DNA of 64,000 nt, from the NCBI GenBank assembly GCA_903960515.1, contig CAJCBL010000359.1, positions 1 to 64,000 on the forward strand. The letters are read 5' to 3'. Under the pieces are notes generated by a model. It was not told the origin of the DNA, did not search any database, and saw only the letters and a program-made list of their open reading frames with translations. Both the position numbers and the translations under genes were made by a program. Below, piece after piece: positions 27,329-35,375 of the stretch (position 1 is its first letter; each line of letters starts with the position of its first letter). This DNA comes from an uncultured Verrucomicrobiota bacterium (GTDB lineage Bacteria > Verrucomicrobiota > Verrucomicrobiia > Opitutales > Opitutaceae).

Positions 27329-28279
27329 ATGCCCGCCATCCGCACCACGCAGCTACGCCGCACCTTCGGCGATCTCGTGGCGGTCGACTCGCTCGACCTC
27401 ACCATCCCCGAGGGCGAGATCTTCGGCCTCGTAGGCCCCGATGGTGCCGGCAAAACCACGACGATGCGCATGCTCACCGGCGTGCTGCCCCCGTCCTCCG
27501 GCACCGCCGAGGTGGCGGGCCACGACGTAGTGCGCGCGGCCGGCCCGCTCAAGGAGCACATCGGCTACATGAGCCAGCGCTTCGGACTGTATCCCGACCT
27601 CACCGTCATCGAGAACCTCGACTTCTATGCCGACATCTACGGAGTGCCCTCCCGTGGCCGCGCGGCGCGCACTGAGCAGCTTCTCGGCTTCAGCCACCTC
27701 ACCGCCTTCCAGCACCGCCTCGCCGGCAACCTCTCCGGCGGCATGAAACAGAAGCTCGGTCTGGCGTGCGCGCTCATCCACACCCCTCGAGTCCTCTTCC
27801 TCGACGAACCCACCAACGGCGTCGACCCCGTCTCACGCCGCGACTTCTGGCGCATCCTCTACCAGCTCGTGCGCGAGGGCGTCACCCTCTTCGTATCCAC
27901 CGCCTACCTCGACGAGGCCGAGCGCTGCAACCGCCTCGCCCTCCTCCACCAGGGCAGGCTCGTGGGCCTGGGCACCCCCGCAGAGGTCAAGCGCCTGCTC
28001 CCCGGCGCCCTGCTGGAGGTGCGCACCTCCGCCCCGCGCCTCACCGCCCAACTCCTGCGCGAGCGCCTCGCCGGCGCCACCGTGGGGCTCTTCGGCGACT
28101 GCGTGCACGTGGTCGCCCGCGACACCACCGCCGCAGATACTCAGATACGCCGCCATGTGGCCGACGCCGGGTTCGACCTCCTCTCGCTGCGCCCCATCGA
28201 GCCCTCGCTGGAGGATGTCTTTGTCTCCGTAATCGCGGCGCCCAAGGAGGCCGCCGCCGGCATGTCACCGCTTCCGTGA
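27329..28279 (+). CDS. ABC transporter ATPase, YbhF N-half type
   Basis: 316 residues. Walker A is 'GLVGPDGAGKTTTMRML', with Asp in place of the usual Asn as in the first half of YbhF. The Q-loop is in 'IGYMSQRFGLYPDLTV', the signature is 'LSGGMKQKL' and Walker B is 'VLFLDEPTNGVDP'. A C-terminal 90-residue extension ends 'SLEDVFVSVI', typical of ABC-2 exporters. In E. coli the two ATPases are fused as YbhF; here they are separate genes. It drives export through the two permeases downstream. A weak start context follows the pyrimidine repeat. Confidence 0.92.
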   Translation: MPAIRTTQLRRTFGDLVAVDSLDLTIPEGEIFGLVGPDGAGKTTTMRMLTGVLPPSSGTAEVAGHDVVRAAGPLKEHIGYMSQRFGLYPDLTVIENLDFYADIYGVPSRGRAARTEQLLGFSHLTAFQHRLAGNLSGGMKQKLGLACALIHTPRVLFLDEPTNGVDPVSRRDFWRILYQLVREGVTLFVSTAYLDEAERCNRLALLHQGRLVGLGTPAEVKRLLPGALLEVRTSAPRLTAQLLRERLAGATVGLFGDCVHVVARDTTAADTQIRRHVADAGFDLLSLRPIEPSLEDVFVSVIAAPKEAAAGMSPLP

Positions 28280-28302
28280 CACTTCGCCCGCCCGCTCCCC
28301 TC

Positions 28303-29283
28303 ATGCGTACCGAGCCCACCACCACAAAGGCGATCGTCGAGGTCCAGAACCTTGAGAAACGCTTCGGGGCGTTCACGGCCGTAGCCGGCATCTCGTTCGC
28401 GGTGCAGCCCGGCGAGATCTTCGGCTTCCTGGGGCCCAACGGTGCGGGTAAGTCCACCACCATCCGCATGCTCTGCGGCCTGCTCACGCCCACCTCCGGC
28501 ACGGGCCGCGTAGCCGGGTTCGACATCGTGCGCGAGAGCGAGCGCATCAAGACCCGCATCGGCTACATGAGCCAGAAGTTCTCCCTCTACGACGAGCTCA
28601 CCGTCGAGGAGAACATCGACTTTTACAGCGGCATCTACCGCCTGCCTCGCGCCAAGAAGGCCGAGCGCAAGGCCTGGGTGCTGGAGATGGCCGGCCTCGC
28701 CGACCACCGCCGCTCGCGCACCTCCGAACTGTCCGGCGGCTGGAAACAACGCCTCGCGCTGGGCTGCGCGGTGCTCCACGAACCGCCCATCCTCTTCCTC
28801 GACGAACCCACCTCCGGCGTCGACCCCAACAGCCGTCGCCAGTTCTGGGATCTCATCTACCACCTCGCCGGCCAGGGGGTGACCGTCTTTGTCACCACCC
28901 ACTACATGGAAGAGTCCGAATACTGCGACCGCCTGGGCATCGTCTACCGCGGCGAGCTCATCGCCCTCGGCACCCCGCGCGAATTGAAAACCCGCCACAT
29001 GACAGAGGCCGTGCTCGAGGTGGATTGCGACCGGCCCAACGACGCCATGGTGGCTATCGAGCGCCTGCCCTCGATGAAGGAGGTCGCTCTCTTCGGCAAG
29101 GGCCTGCACGTAGTCGCGCCCGACGCCGAAGCCGCCGCCGCTGCCATCCGCGGGGCGCTCGCCGCCGCCCAGATCCGGCCGGCCCGTGTCGAGCGCATCG
29201 TACCAACCCTTGAAGACGTATTCGTCTCGCTCATCGAGGCGCGCGACTCGGCCGCCGGCGCCCAGCAGGAGGTGCGTCGATGA
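28303..29283 (+). CDS. ABC transporter ATPase, YbhF C-half type
   Basis: 326 residues from the ATG at 28303. Walker A is 'GFLGPNGAGKSTTIRML', the Q-loop region 'IGYMSQKFSLYDELTV', the signature 'LSGGWKQRLAL' and Walker B 'ILFLDEPTSGVDP', with the same C-terminal extension ('TLEDVFVSLIEA'). It pairs with the previous ATPase as the split equivalent of fused YbhF. The upstream extension of this frame lies over the previous gene and is ignored. An ATGA overlap with the next gene shows coupling with its permease. Confidence 0.93.
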   Translation: MRTEPTTTKAIVEVQNLEKRFGAFTAVAGISFAVQPGEIFGFLGPNGAGKSTTIRMLCGLLTPTSGTGRVAGFDIVRESERIKTRIGYMSQKFSLYDELTVEENIDFYSGIYRLPRAKKAERKAWVLEMAGLADHRRSRTSELSGGWKQRLALGCAVLHEPPILFLDEPTSGVDPNSRRQFWDLIYHLAGQGVTVFVTTHYMEESEYCDRLGIVYRGELIALGTPRELKTRHMTEAVLEVDCDRPNDAMVAIERLPSMKEVALFGKGLHVVAPDAEAAAAAIRGALAAAQIRPARVERIVPTLEDVFVSLIEARDSAAGAQQEVRR

Positions 29284-30413
29284 ACCTGCGCCGCCTCTGG
29301 GCCGTGGCCCGCAAGGAGATTCTCCATATCCGGCGCGACCCGCGCAGCCTCGGGCTGGCCATCGGTATCCCCATGCTGATGCTGATCATGTTCGGCTACG
29401 CGCTCACCCTCGACGTGGACCGCGTGCCCTTCGTGGTCTGGGATCAGGGCAACTCGGTGGAGAGCCGCGCACTCATCGCGCGCTTCACCGCCACGCCCTA
29501 CTTCGACCTGCGCGGCTCCGTGAGCAGCTACGCCGAGCTCGAGCGAGAGATCGACTCGCGCGACGCCTGGCTGGCGCTCGTGCTGCCTCCGAATTTCGCC
29601 ACCCACCTCGGCGCCGGGCGCACCGTGCCCGTACAGGCGATTGTCGACGGGGCCGACTCCAACACCGCGTCCATAGTCCTCGGCTACGCGCAATCGATCA
29701 CAGCCAGCTACGGCCAGCAGATCATGCTCGAACAGGTACAACGCGCCACAGGCGCCGCGCCCGCGCCGGTGCTCGATCTGCGCACACGCATCTGGTTCAA
29801 CCCCGATCTTGAGAGCAAGAACTTCATCATTCCCGGCATCATGGCGGTGGTCATGGGCCTGATCGCCGCCCTGCTCACCTCGCTCACCCTCGCCCGCGAA
29901 TGGGAGCGCGGCACCATGGAGCAGCTCATCTCCACCCCGGTGCGACCGGCCGAGCTGGTCCTGGGCAAGCTCCTGCCCTACTCGGTCATCGGCCTGGCCA
30001 ACATGGTCATCGCCGTGCTCATGGCGGTATTCGTCTTTCATGTGCCGCTGCGCGGGAGCGTGCCGCTGCTCTTCGGCATAGGCGCTCTGTTCATCGTGGC
30101 CACGCTCGCCCAGGGCATCCTCATCAGCGCGATCGCTCGCCACCAGCTCCTGGCCAGCCAGCTCGCGATGATCTCCACCTTCCTGCCGGCGTTTCTGCTC
30201 TCCGGCTTCGCCTTCCCCATCGCCAACATGCCGGCGGTCATCCGCGGCCTCACCCACATCATCCCGGCTCGCTACTTTGTGACCGTGGTGAAGGGCATCT
30301 TCCTGCGGGGCGTGGGGCTGGAGGTGCTTTGGCCGGAGGCGCTGTTCCTCCTCGCCTTCGCCGTCCTCGTCCTAGCCGTAGCCATCCGCCGAACCCCCAA
30401 ACGACTGGCATGA
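29280..30413 (+). CDS. ABC-2 type permease, YbhS-like
   Basis: 377 residues. The first membrane segment 'LGLAIGIPMLMLIMFGYALT' is followed by a large extracytoplasmic loop with 'VDGADSNTASIVLGYAQSI', then five membrane helices. 'EWERGTMEQLISTPVRPAEL' is the conserved cytoplasmic loop of ABC-2 permeases that contacts the ATPase. It probably forms a heterodimer with the next permease. It starts with ATGA inside the ATPase stop. A 200-base spacer without a gene follows. Confidence 0.92.
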   Translation: MNLRRLWAVARKEILHIRRDPRSLGLAIGIPMLMLIMFGYALTLDVDRVPFVVWDQGNSVESRALIARFTATPYFDLRGSVSSYAELEREIDSRDAWLALVLPPNFATHLGAGRTVPVQAIVDGADSNTASIVLGYAQSITASYGQQIMLEQVQRATGAAPAPVLDLRTRIWFNPDLESKNFIIPGIMAVVMGLIAALLTSLTLAREWERGTMEQLISTPVRPAELVLGKLLPYSVIGLANMVIAVLMAVFVFHVPLRGSVPLLFGIGALFIVATLAQGILISAIARHQLLASQLAMISTFLPAFLLSGFAFPIANMPAVIRGLTHIIPARYFVTVVKGIFLRGVGLEVLWPEALFLLAFAVLVLAVAIRRTPKRLA

Positions 30414-30613
30414 AAGCGGCCCCATCAACCACCAACGCGAGCACGCCTGCGCTAGGGTCGCCGCCTCGCATCCTTCGCGGCGAAGCACGCTGGTACGGCG
30501 AACCGCCTCAGCCCCGGCCGCGACCGCCCTGCCGCCGCCAATACTCGACACCGTCGGACACCGACCGACCGGCACGGACACAAGGTCCGGCCCTACAGGG
30601 AGACTAACCAGCC

Positions 30614-31744
30614 ATGTGGGAACGTATCCTCACTATCCTGCGCAAGGAGTTCCGCTCTGTGCTGCGCGACCCGCGAATGCGGATGGTCATCATCGGCTTC
30701 CCCGTCTTTCAGACCCTGATCTTTGGGTACGCCGTGTCGCTCGACGTCCGCCATGTGGGCCTGGCCGTGGTCGACCGCGACAACACCCCCGCCAGCCGCG
30801 AGCTGGTCGCTCGCTTCACCGGCTCGGCCTACTTCGACGCCGTAGCCTTCACCTTCGACGACGCCGAGGCCCGCCGCCTCATCGATACCTCCGAGGCCTC
30901 CGCCATCCTGGAAATCAACGCCGGCTACGAGCAGAACCTCCACGGCGGGCGCACCACCCCGGTGCAGCTCATCGTCGACGGCTCCGACTCCAACACCGCT
31001 CGTTTTGTGGCCAACTACGGCACCGCCATCGCCGCCGCGGCCAACACCGAGTTCGTCCTCGACCGCACCCTACGCCAGACCGGCCGCACCGTGCGCTCCG
31101 GCGCCGTGGATCTGCGCCCCCGAGCCTGGTTCAACGCCGACCTGGAGAGCCGCAACTACTATGTGCCCGGCATCATCGCGATGCTGGTCATGCTCATCGC
31201 GCTCATGCTCACCAGCATGTCGATCGTTCGCGAGAAGGAGGCCGGCACCATCGAGCAGATCATGGTCACGCCGATCCGCCCGGTGGAGTTCATCCTCGGC
31301 AAGTGCGCGCCGTTTGCGGTGATAGGCTTCCTCAACGTGGGCATGGTTTCGGCCGTAGGGCTATTCTGGTTCGGCATCCCCTTCCGCGGCAGTTTTCCGC
31401 TGCTGCTGCTGGGCACCTCGCTATTTCTGCTCAGCACGCTCGGCATCGGGCTGTTCATCTCTACGGTGAGCCAGACCCAGCAGCAGGCGATGATGACGAC
31501 CTTCTTCTTCTTTTTCCCGGCGATGCTCTTTTCTGGGTTCATCTTCCCGATCGCGAACATGCCACCGGTGATTCAATACCTCAGTCTGCTCGATCCGCTG
31601 CGCTTCATGCTCGTGATCGTGCGCGGCATCTTCCTGAAGGGCATCGGGCTCGACGTACTCTCGCCGCAGTTCGCCGCGCTGCTCGCCCTCGGACTGGCCG
31701 TGATGGGTTTCGTCGTGAGCCGCTTCCACAAAACCCTGGCGTAG
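30614..31744 (+). CDS. ABC-2 type permease, YbhR-like
   Basis: 376 residues and the same fold as the preceding permease, with 'MRMVIIGFPVFQTLIFGYAV', 'VDGSDSNTARFVANYG' and the loop 'EKEAGTIEQIMVTPIRPVEF'. AGGGAGA lies about 10 bases before the ATG. It is the last gene of the tetR-MFP-ATPase-ATPase-permease-permease cluster. The family exports drugs or lipophilic compounds, and in E. coli YbhFSR affects antibiotic and alkali-cation tolerance. The substrate here is unknown. Confidence 0.92.
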   Translation: MWERILTILRKEFRSVLRDPRMRMVIIGFPVFQTLIFGYAVSLDVRHVGLAVVDRDNTPASRELVARFTGSAYFDAVAFTFDDAEARRLIDTSEASAILEINAGYEQNLHGGRTTPVQLIVDGSDSNTARFVANYGTAIAAAANTEFVLDRTLRQTGRTVRSGAVDLRPRAWFNADLESRNYYVPGIIAMLVMLIALMLTSMSIVREKEAGTIEQIMVTPIRPVEFILGKCAPFAVIGFLNVGMVSAVGLFWFGIPFRGSFPLLLLGTSLFLLSTLGIGLFISTVSQTQQQAMMTTFFFFFPAMLFSGFIFPIANMPPVIQYLSLLDPLRFMLVIVRGIFLKGIGLDVLSPQFAALLALGLAVMGFVVSRFHKTLA

Positions 31745-31769
31745 GCCGGGAGGGGGAAACTCCCTCGCT

Positions 31770-32328
31770 TCACCGCCGGCGTCGCCGAACCCCCGGGATA
31801 AGGAAAGGCGTGCGCTGACGGTAGGCCAAGTACTCCGACCCGAACCGCCGCTCCAACTCCACCTCCTCAACCCGGCGGTGGAACAGCGAACCGACGAGCA
31901 ACCCCAGTGCGAGGCAGACCAACCCATGGATCAACGATCCGAAACAAGCCCCCACGCCGAAATAGTACAGCACCGCCCCAAGCTCGATCGGGGTTGCGAC
32001 AGAGTGCGTACGGTCCTGTGGTCACAAGGTGCCGAGTAGGCGCCGTTTGCGTCGGCGTGCCGTGGCCCACAGACCATTGCTCCAACGCAGCCCACGCCAC
32101 CAGGCTCAGACCGGTGGCGGCGAACATTGCGGTTACGACGAGCTCCGCGCTTCGCGGAAGCGCGCCCCCGCCCCCCGAAGGGATCACCGATCGTGCTACG
32201 AAGAAGATTACCGCTGGAAGAACCACGAGAAACACCAGCGAACCCGCCGCAAGGGAGGCGAGCTTGACGGCTGTGGTCCGCTCCTTGGCGGCGAGCGCTA
32301 CGAGGAAAGCGGAAGGACTAAGGCGCAT
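31770..32328 (-). pseudogene. isoprenylcysteine methyltransferase-like membrane protein, frameshifted
   Basis: The N-terminal part (from ATG at 32328) reads three membrane helices and 'APTRHLVTTGPYALCRNP', the family's SAM-binding signature start. The expected continuation, 'IELGAVLYYFGVGACFGSLI' to 'RRFGSEYLAYRQRTPF', is in another frame (31973 down to 31770). Removing one base from the CCCC run (GGGG on the plus strand near 31990-31994) restores a single frame. Families of this type methylate protein or small-molecule carboxylates or phospholipids. It may be a real pseudogene, a phase-variable tract or a sequencing error. Confidence 0.7.
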
Positions 32329-32503
32329 GGTGGATACTGCTTGGGGATTGGCGTCGGCCTGGTGCGCCATAGCCGTCGGCTCCAAGTACGCAGCACAACA
32401 ACCGCTGGCGATTGCGGCAAGCTCGGCGCCTACCGCTGCGTCCATCGCATCCACGAATCCGGACGGTACACTCCAAGATCCGGATCACGCGATGCCATCG
32501 TAA

Positions 32504-32671
32504 CTACCCGAAGAAGCGCCGGTTCACCGCCCAGCCCGCCCAGCAGCCTATCATGCCGCCAACCCCGCTGATAAAAAAAGAGGTGAAGAAATCGCACCCC
32601 AGTGCGTCTGCCGCCATCCCGGTTGCCGTACTGAGCACGAACATACCAACAAAGATGCATAGCTTGTTCAT
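32504..32671 (-). CDS. 55-residue two-helix membrane protein
   Basis: The ATG at 32671 opens a 55-codon frame ending in TAG. The product has an N-terminal hydrophobic helix ('LCIFVGMFVLSTATGMAAD') and a Gly-rich second helix ('ISGVGGMIGCWAGWAV') ending 'NRRFFG'. The regular layout, with an acidic break between helices and a basic C-terminus, looks like a real small inner-membrane protein. The ribosome binding site is weak. It lies downstream of the YajQ-family gene on the same strand. Confidence 0.5.
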   Translation of the reverse strand: MNKLCIFVGMFVLSTATGMAADALGCDFFTSFFISGVGGMIGCWAGWAVNRRFFG

Positions 32672-32989
32672 GGGTGGGATTGAAAACAGGTTTCATGCCG
32701 CACTCGACGGCCGAATCACCTCGCGCTCCAGTTCCAAGGCGGAGGGCCTAAGGCAGAAGGAGGAATGCAGAGCTCGGAAAGCGGCAGATGAAAACGGAAG
32801 GAGGGGGAGCGGGAACGAAGGACCGGAGAGTTTCGCTACACCGGCGGCGGCAAGCGGGTCCAAGTAGGCACGCAGCAGAGGGCTGTTCCCCGCCAAATCG
32901 CTAATCGGCAGTCAGAAACCGAAAACCGCATGGCTAGCGGACTGTTCGTTTTGCACTCCGCACTCCACAATCCGGATTCAGCACTTGTC
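32672..32989. repeat. intergenic stretch with inverted copy of the pyrimidine-rich repeat
   Basis: About 320 bases without a gene. From 32733 to 32820 the plus strand is purine-rich (GGCGGAGGGCCTAAGGCAGA, then AGGAGGAATGCAGAG), the reverse complement of the pyrimidine-rich repeat family. The same 'cctaaggcaga' phrase occurs at 60800. Confidence 0.5.
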
Positions 32990-33475
32990 TCACTCCCGGA
33001 AATTGCCGAAGCCAACCGAGATGGTGAGGTCGAGCCCGCGCACATGGGCGATGGCGGCCTGAAGGTCGTCGCGCTTCTTTCCGGACACGCGCACCTTGCC
33101 GTGCTCGATCGCCGCCTGCACCTTCAGCTCGCTCTGGCGAAGCGACACCGCGATCTCCTTGGCCACCTCCGCGGGGATGGAGTCGCGCAATGTGAGCACC
33201 TGCCGCGCACGCCCGGTGGCGGAGGTCTCGATCTTGCCGACCTCGACATTCTTCTGGCTCACGCCGCGGCGGGCTAGCCGGTCGCGCAGCACTTCGAGGA
33301 TGGCCTCCATCTTGTATTCGGACTCCGCAGAGAGGGTGATGAGGTTCTTCTCCTCGATCATCTCCCAGACCACGCCGCGGAAATCGAAACGGGTCTGCAG
33401 TTCCTTGCGCACCATATTGGTGGCGTTTTTGACCTCGGTAAGGTCGACCTCGCAGGTGATGTCGAAAGAAGGCAT
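32990..33475 (-). CDS. YajQ-family nucleotide-binding protein
   Basis: 161 residues from the ATG at 33475, the usual length. 'MPSFDITCEVDLTEVKNAT' is the diagnostic YajQ start. 'TRFDFRGVVWEMIEEKNLIT' and the C-terminal 'DDLQAAIAHVRGLDLTISVG' plus 'FGNFRE' are also characteristic. The family has two RNP-like folds and binds RNA or cyclic di-GMP in some species. An upstream in-frame codon (33499) adds 8 unconserved residues. It is probably transcribed with the methyltransferase gene upstream on the same strand. Confidence 0.9.
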   Translation of the reverse strand: MPSFDITCEVDLTEVKNATNMVRKELQTRFDFRGVVWEMIEEKNLITLSAESEYKMEAILEVLRDRLARRGVSQKNVEVGKIETSATGRARQVLTLRDSIPAEVAKEIAVSLRQSELKVQAAIEHGKVRVSGKKRDDLQAAIAHVRGLDLTISVGFGNFRE

Positions 33476-33526
33476 CCGGCGATCAAGGCGATCCCGCACG
33501 CGGCCGCCAACGGCAAAGTCGGCGTT

Positions 33527-34237
33527 TCAGCCTCGGGCCTCAGCGCCGCTCCCACCGGGCTTGCAGTAAACATAGACCCGATGCCGGCTGGAATGCCGGC
33601 TTACCACGACAGATCGCCGGAGCCGCAACCCGACCTCCTCCACACTTCTGTGTGCCCGGCGCGGTGTATACGACAAGCTATTGAATACCAAAACGCCGCC
33701 GGGGCGCAGATGCCTGTAGAGGTCCCTGAGCTGGGCCCGGTACACCTTGAAGTGGAACACAAACAGCGCCACGCACGCATCGAATTCCGTTCGGGCAAAT
33801 TCCGCCGGCACCGCGCGGGTGTAGTTGACCACGCCCGCCCCGACATAGCCGCGGGCACCTGCCCGCAATTGCACCCCTCCGGCGGGGGCCCTGATGTCGG
33901 AGCCGTAGAGGTCGCATCTCGGCGCCACATCTGCATGACGCTTCATCCAGTCGCCGAACTGCCCCTCCCCGCATCCGAAGTCCAGGACCCGCACTCGTCT
34001 GCCGCCAGCGGCCTCCCGAAGTAGTGAATGGGCGGATGCATACACCCGGGCGTTGTATCTCTTGTCCACAAACCCCGCCAGTTCGCCCGCCCGCCTCTCG
34101 TTCAACCTCACCACCTCCGCCTTGGTCAGGCAGGAAAGCGACTGGCACAGAACCTCCCTGTCGAGAAACACCACACCTGGGGACTTCACCGCACGCTTCC
34201 CAACCCCGGCAAAGCGCTCCCTAGCCCCGGTCGACAT
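33527..34237 (-). CDS. class I SAM-dependent methyltransferase
   Basis: 236 residues from the ATG at 34237. Motif I is 'VRVLDFGCGEGQFGDWMKRH', followed by an acidic ribose-binding position in 'DLYGSDI'. 'YRHLRPGGVLVFNSLSYTPR' is the post-I strand region. The substrate is not evident. A helical N-terminal segment ('AEVVRLNERRAGELAGFVDK') precedes the Rossmann domain. It is 11 bases from the stop of the upstream membrane-protein gene. A longer open frame upstream has no conserved sequence. Confidence 0.8.
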   Translation of the reverse strand: MSTGARERFAGVGKRAVKSPGVVFLDREVLCQSLSCLTKAEVVRLNERRAGELAGFVDKRYNARVYASAHSLLREAAGGRRVRVLDFGCGEGQFGDWMKRHADVAPRCDLYGSDIRAPAGGVQLRAGARGYVGAGVVNYTRAVPAEFARTEFDACVALFVFHFKVYRAQLRDLYRHLRPGGVLVFNSLSYTPRRAHRSVEEVGLRLRRSVVVSRHSSRHRVYVYCKPGGSGAEARG

Positions 34238-34248
34238 TGGCAAAGCGG

Positions 34249-34803
34249 TCACTTGAGTACCCAGATCGCGAAGATGCCGGCCCCTGCGAGAACGAAGAGC
34301 ATAGAGTAGTTGTAGACTGGGACCAGTTTGGTCGTGCGATACTCCGGATCGCCCCACCGCTCCCACCGTGGCGGGTAGGGGAATCCGTCGACGATGTACT
34401 CGCCCGCCTTGAACAGCCCCAGTGCCCGGGAAGCCTTGGCGACGACAATCGCATTGTCGTTGATCGCGACCAGGCGCCGTTTGAGCCCATAGGCAGAGAG
34501 CGAGGCGACCACAAAGAGCAGCGCCGACCAACCGACCCGGATCGGGAAATGCCACCCGGGGCTGTTCTTCCAGGCCTCCGTAGTGGCCAGCCCCAGGTAG
34601 GATCCGGTCAACGCGAGGATGATGGTCAACGCCCAGTTGTATTCGGACCCCAGGTAGTTTTCGTGGTGCTGGACCTCGGACCGATGGATTTCGATCAGCA
34701 GTCGGAGGTTGTCGTTCCGCTCGGACGAACGCTCGGGAGCGCCTTCAGCCGGGCTGGGATCGCTATTGTTTGTGTCGTTCATGCTTGAAGGGCAGTCGGA
34801 CAT
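34249..34803 (-). CDS. three-helix membrane protein of unknown function
   Basis: 184 residues from the ATG at 34803; a second ATG at 34782 is equally possible. The soluble head 'NDNLRLLIEIHRSEVQHHEN' is followed by hydrophobic segments ('WALTIILALTGSYLGLAT', 'VGWSALLFVVASLSAYGL') and a third at the C-terminus ('YSMLFVLAGAGIFAIWVL'). I recognise no family. The layout (charged helix, two helices, loop, helix) resembles small membrane effectors or RipA-like helper proteins, but there is no further support. It precedes the methyltransferase gene with a short gap. The longer frame upstream runs into direct repeats. Confidence 0.55.
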   Translation of the reverse strand: MSDCPSSMNDTNNSDPSPAEGAPERSSERNDNLRLLIEIHRSEVQHHENYLGSEYNWALTIILALTGSYLGLATTEAWKNSPGWHFPIRVGWSALLFVVASLSAYGLKRRLVAINDNAIVVAKASRALGLFKAGEYIVDGFPYPPRWERWGDPEYRTTKLVPVYNYSMLFVLAGAGIFAIWVLK

Positions 34804-34829
34804 TTCGGGGTTTGTATCACCTGGCCGCG

Positions 34830-35045
34830 GCCAGTGTGCACAGGATACGTTTGTTTTCGAATTCGAAGTGCTGTTTCGGTGACCGTCGGCCTGTCTCGTA
34901 TGTCCGCTCAGCCTTCTGGCATCCCTGGCAACAACTCCATTGCAGCCGATGCCTGCGACCGCCAATCCCAGCGCGACAGAATTGACCTGTCCCTATTAGG
35001 CATTCGGACTGCCTAGGTACATCCAATCGGTGGTGTCGCCTAACC
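34830..35045. repeat. direct repeat, copy A (about 215 bp)
   Basis: It shares nearly all of its length with copy B at 35148-35363, about nine bases in ten by eye. Shared blocks include GTGACCGTCGGCCTGTCTCG, TATGTCCGCTCAGCCTTCTG and GAATTGACCTGTCCCTATT. No long frame is conserved between the copies, so it is probably non-coding. Confidence 0.85.
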
Positions 35046-35147
35046 TGTAAGCGGCGGGCATGAAGTGTTCGGTTTCTGGCGGGCAGGAAGTCACCTCTTC
35101 TTGCGCGCCAGAATTGACCTGTCCCTATTGGGCATTCCTGGCCGGGT

Positions 35148-35363
35148 GCCAGTACGCTCAGGATACGGTTGTTTCCGAATTCCAAGTGCTATTTCGGTGA
35201 CCGTCGGCCTGTCTCGTATGTCCGCTCAGCCTTCTGGCAACCCGGCAACAACTCCATTGCAGCCGATGCCTGCGCCCGCCAATCCCAGCACGACAGAATT
35301 GACCTGTCCCTATTGGGCATTCGCACTGCCTAGGTACATCCAAACGGTGGTTTCGCCCTACCC
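35148..35363. repeat. direct repeat, copy B (about 215 bp)
   Basis: Second copy of the same sequence, same orientation. A third, partial copy of the internal motif GAATTGACCTGTCCCTATTG lies between them at 35111-35130. The unit ends 12 bases before the MFS gene stop. Confidence 0.85.
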
Positions 35364-35375
35364 GGCCGCACCGCA

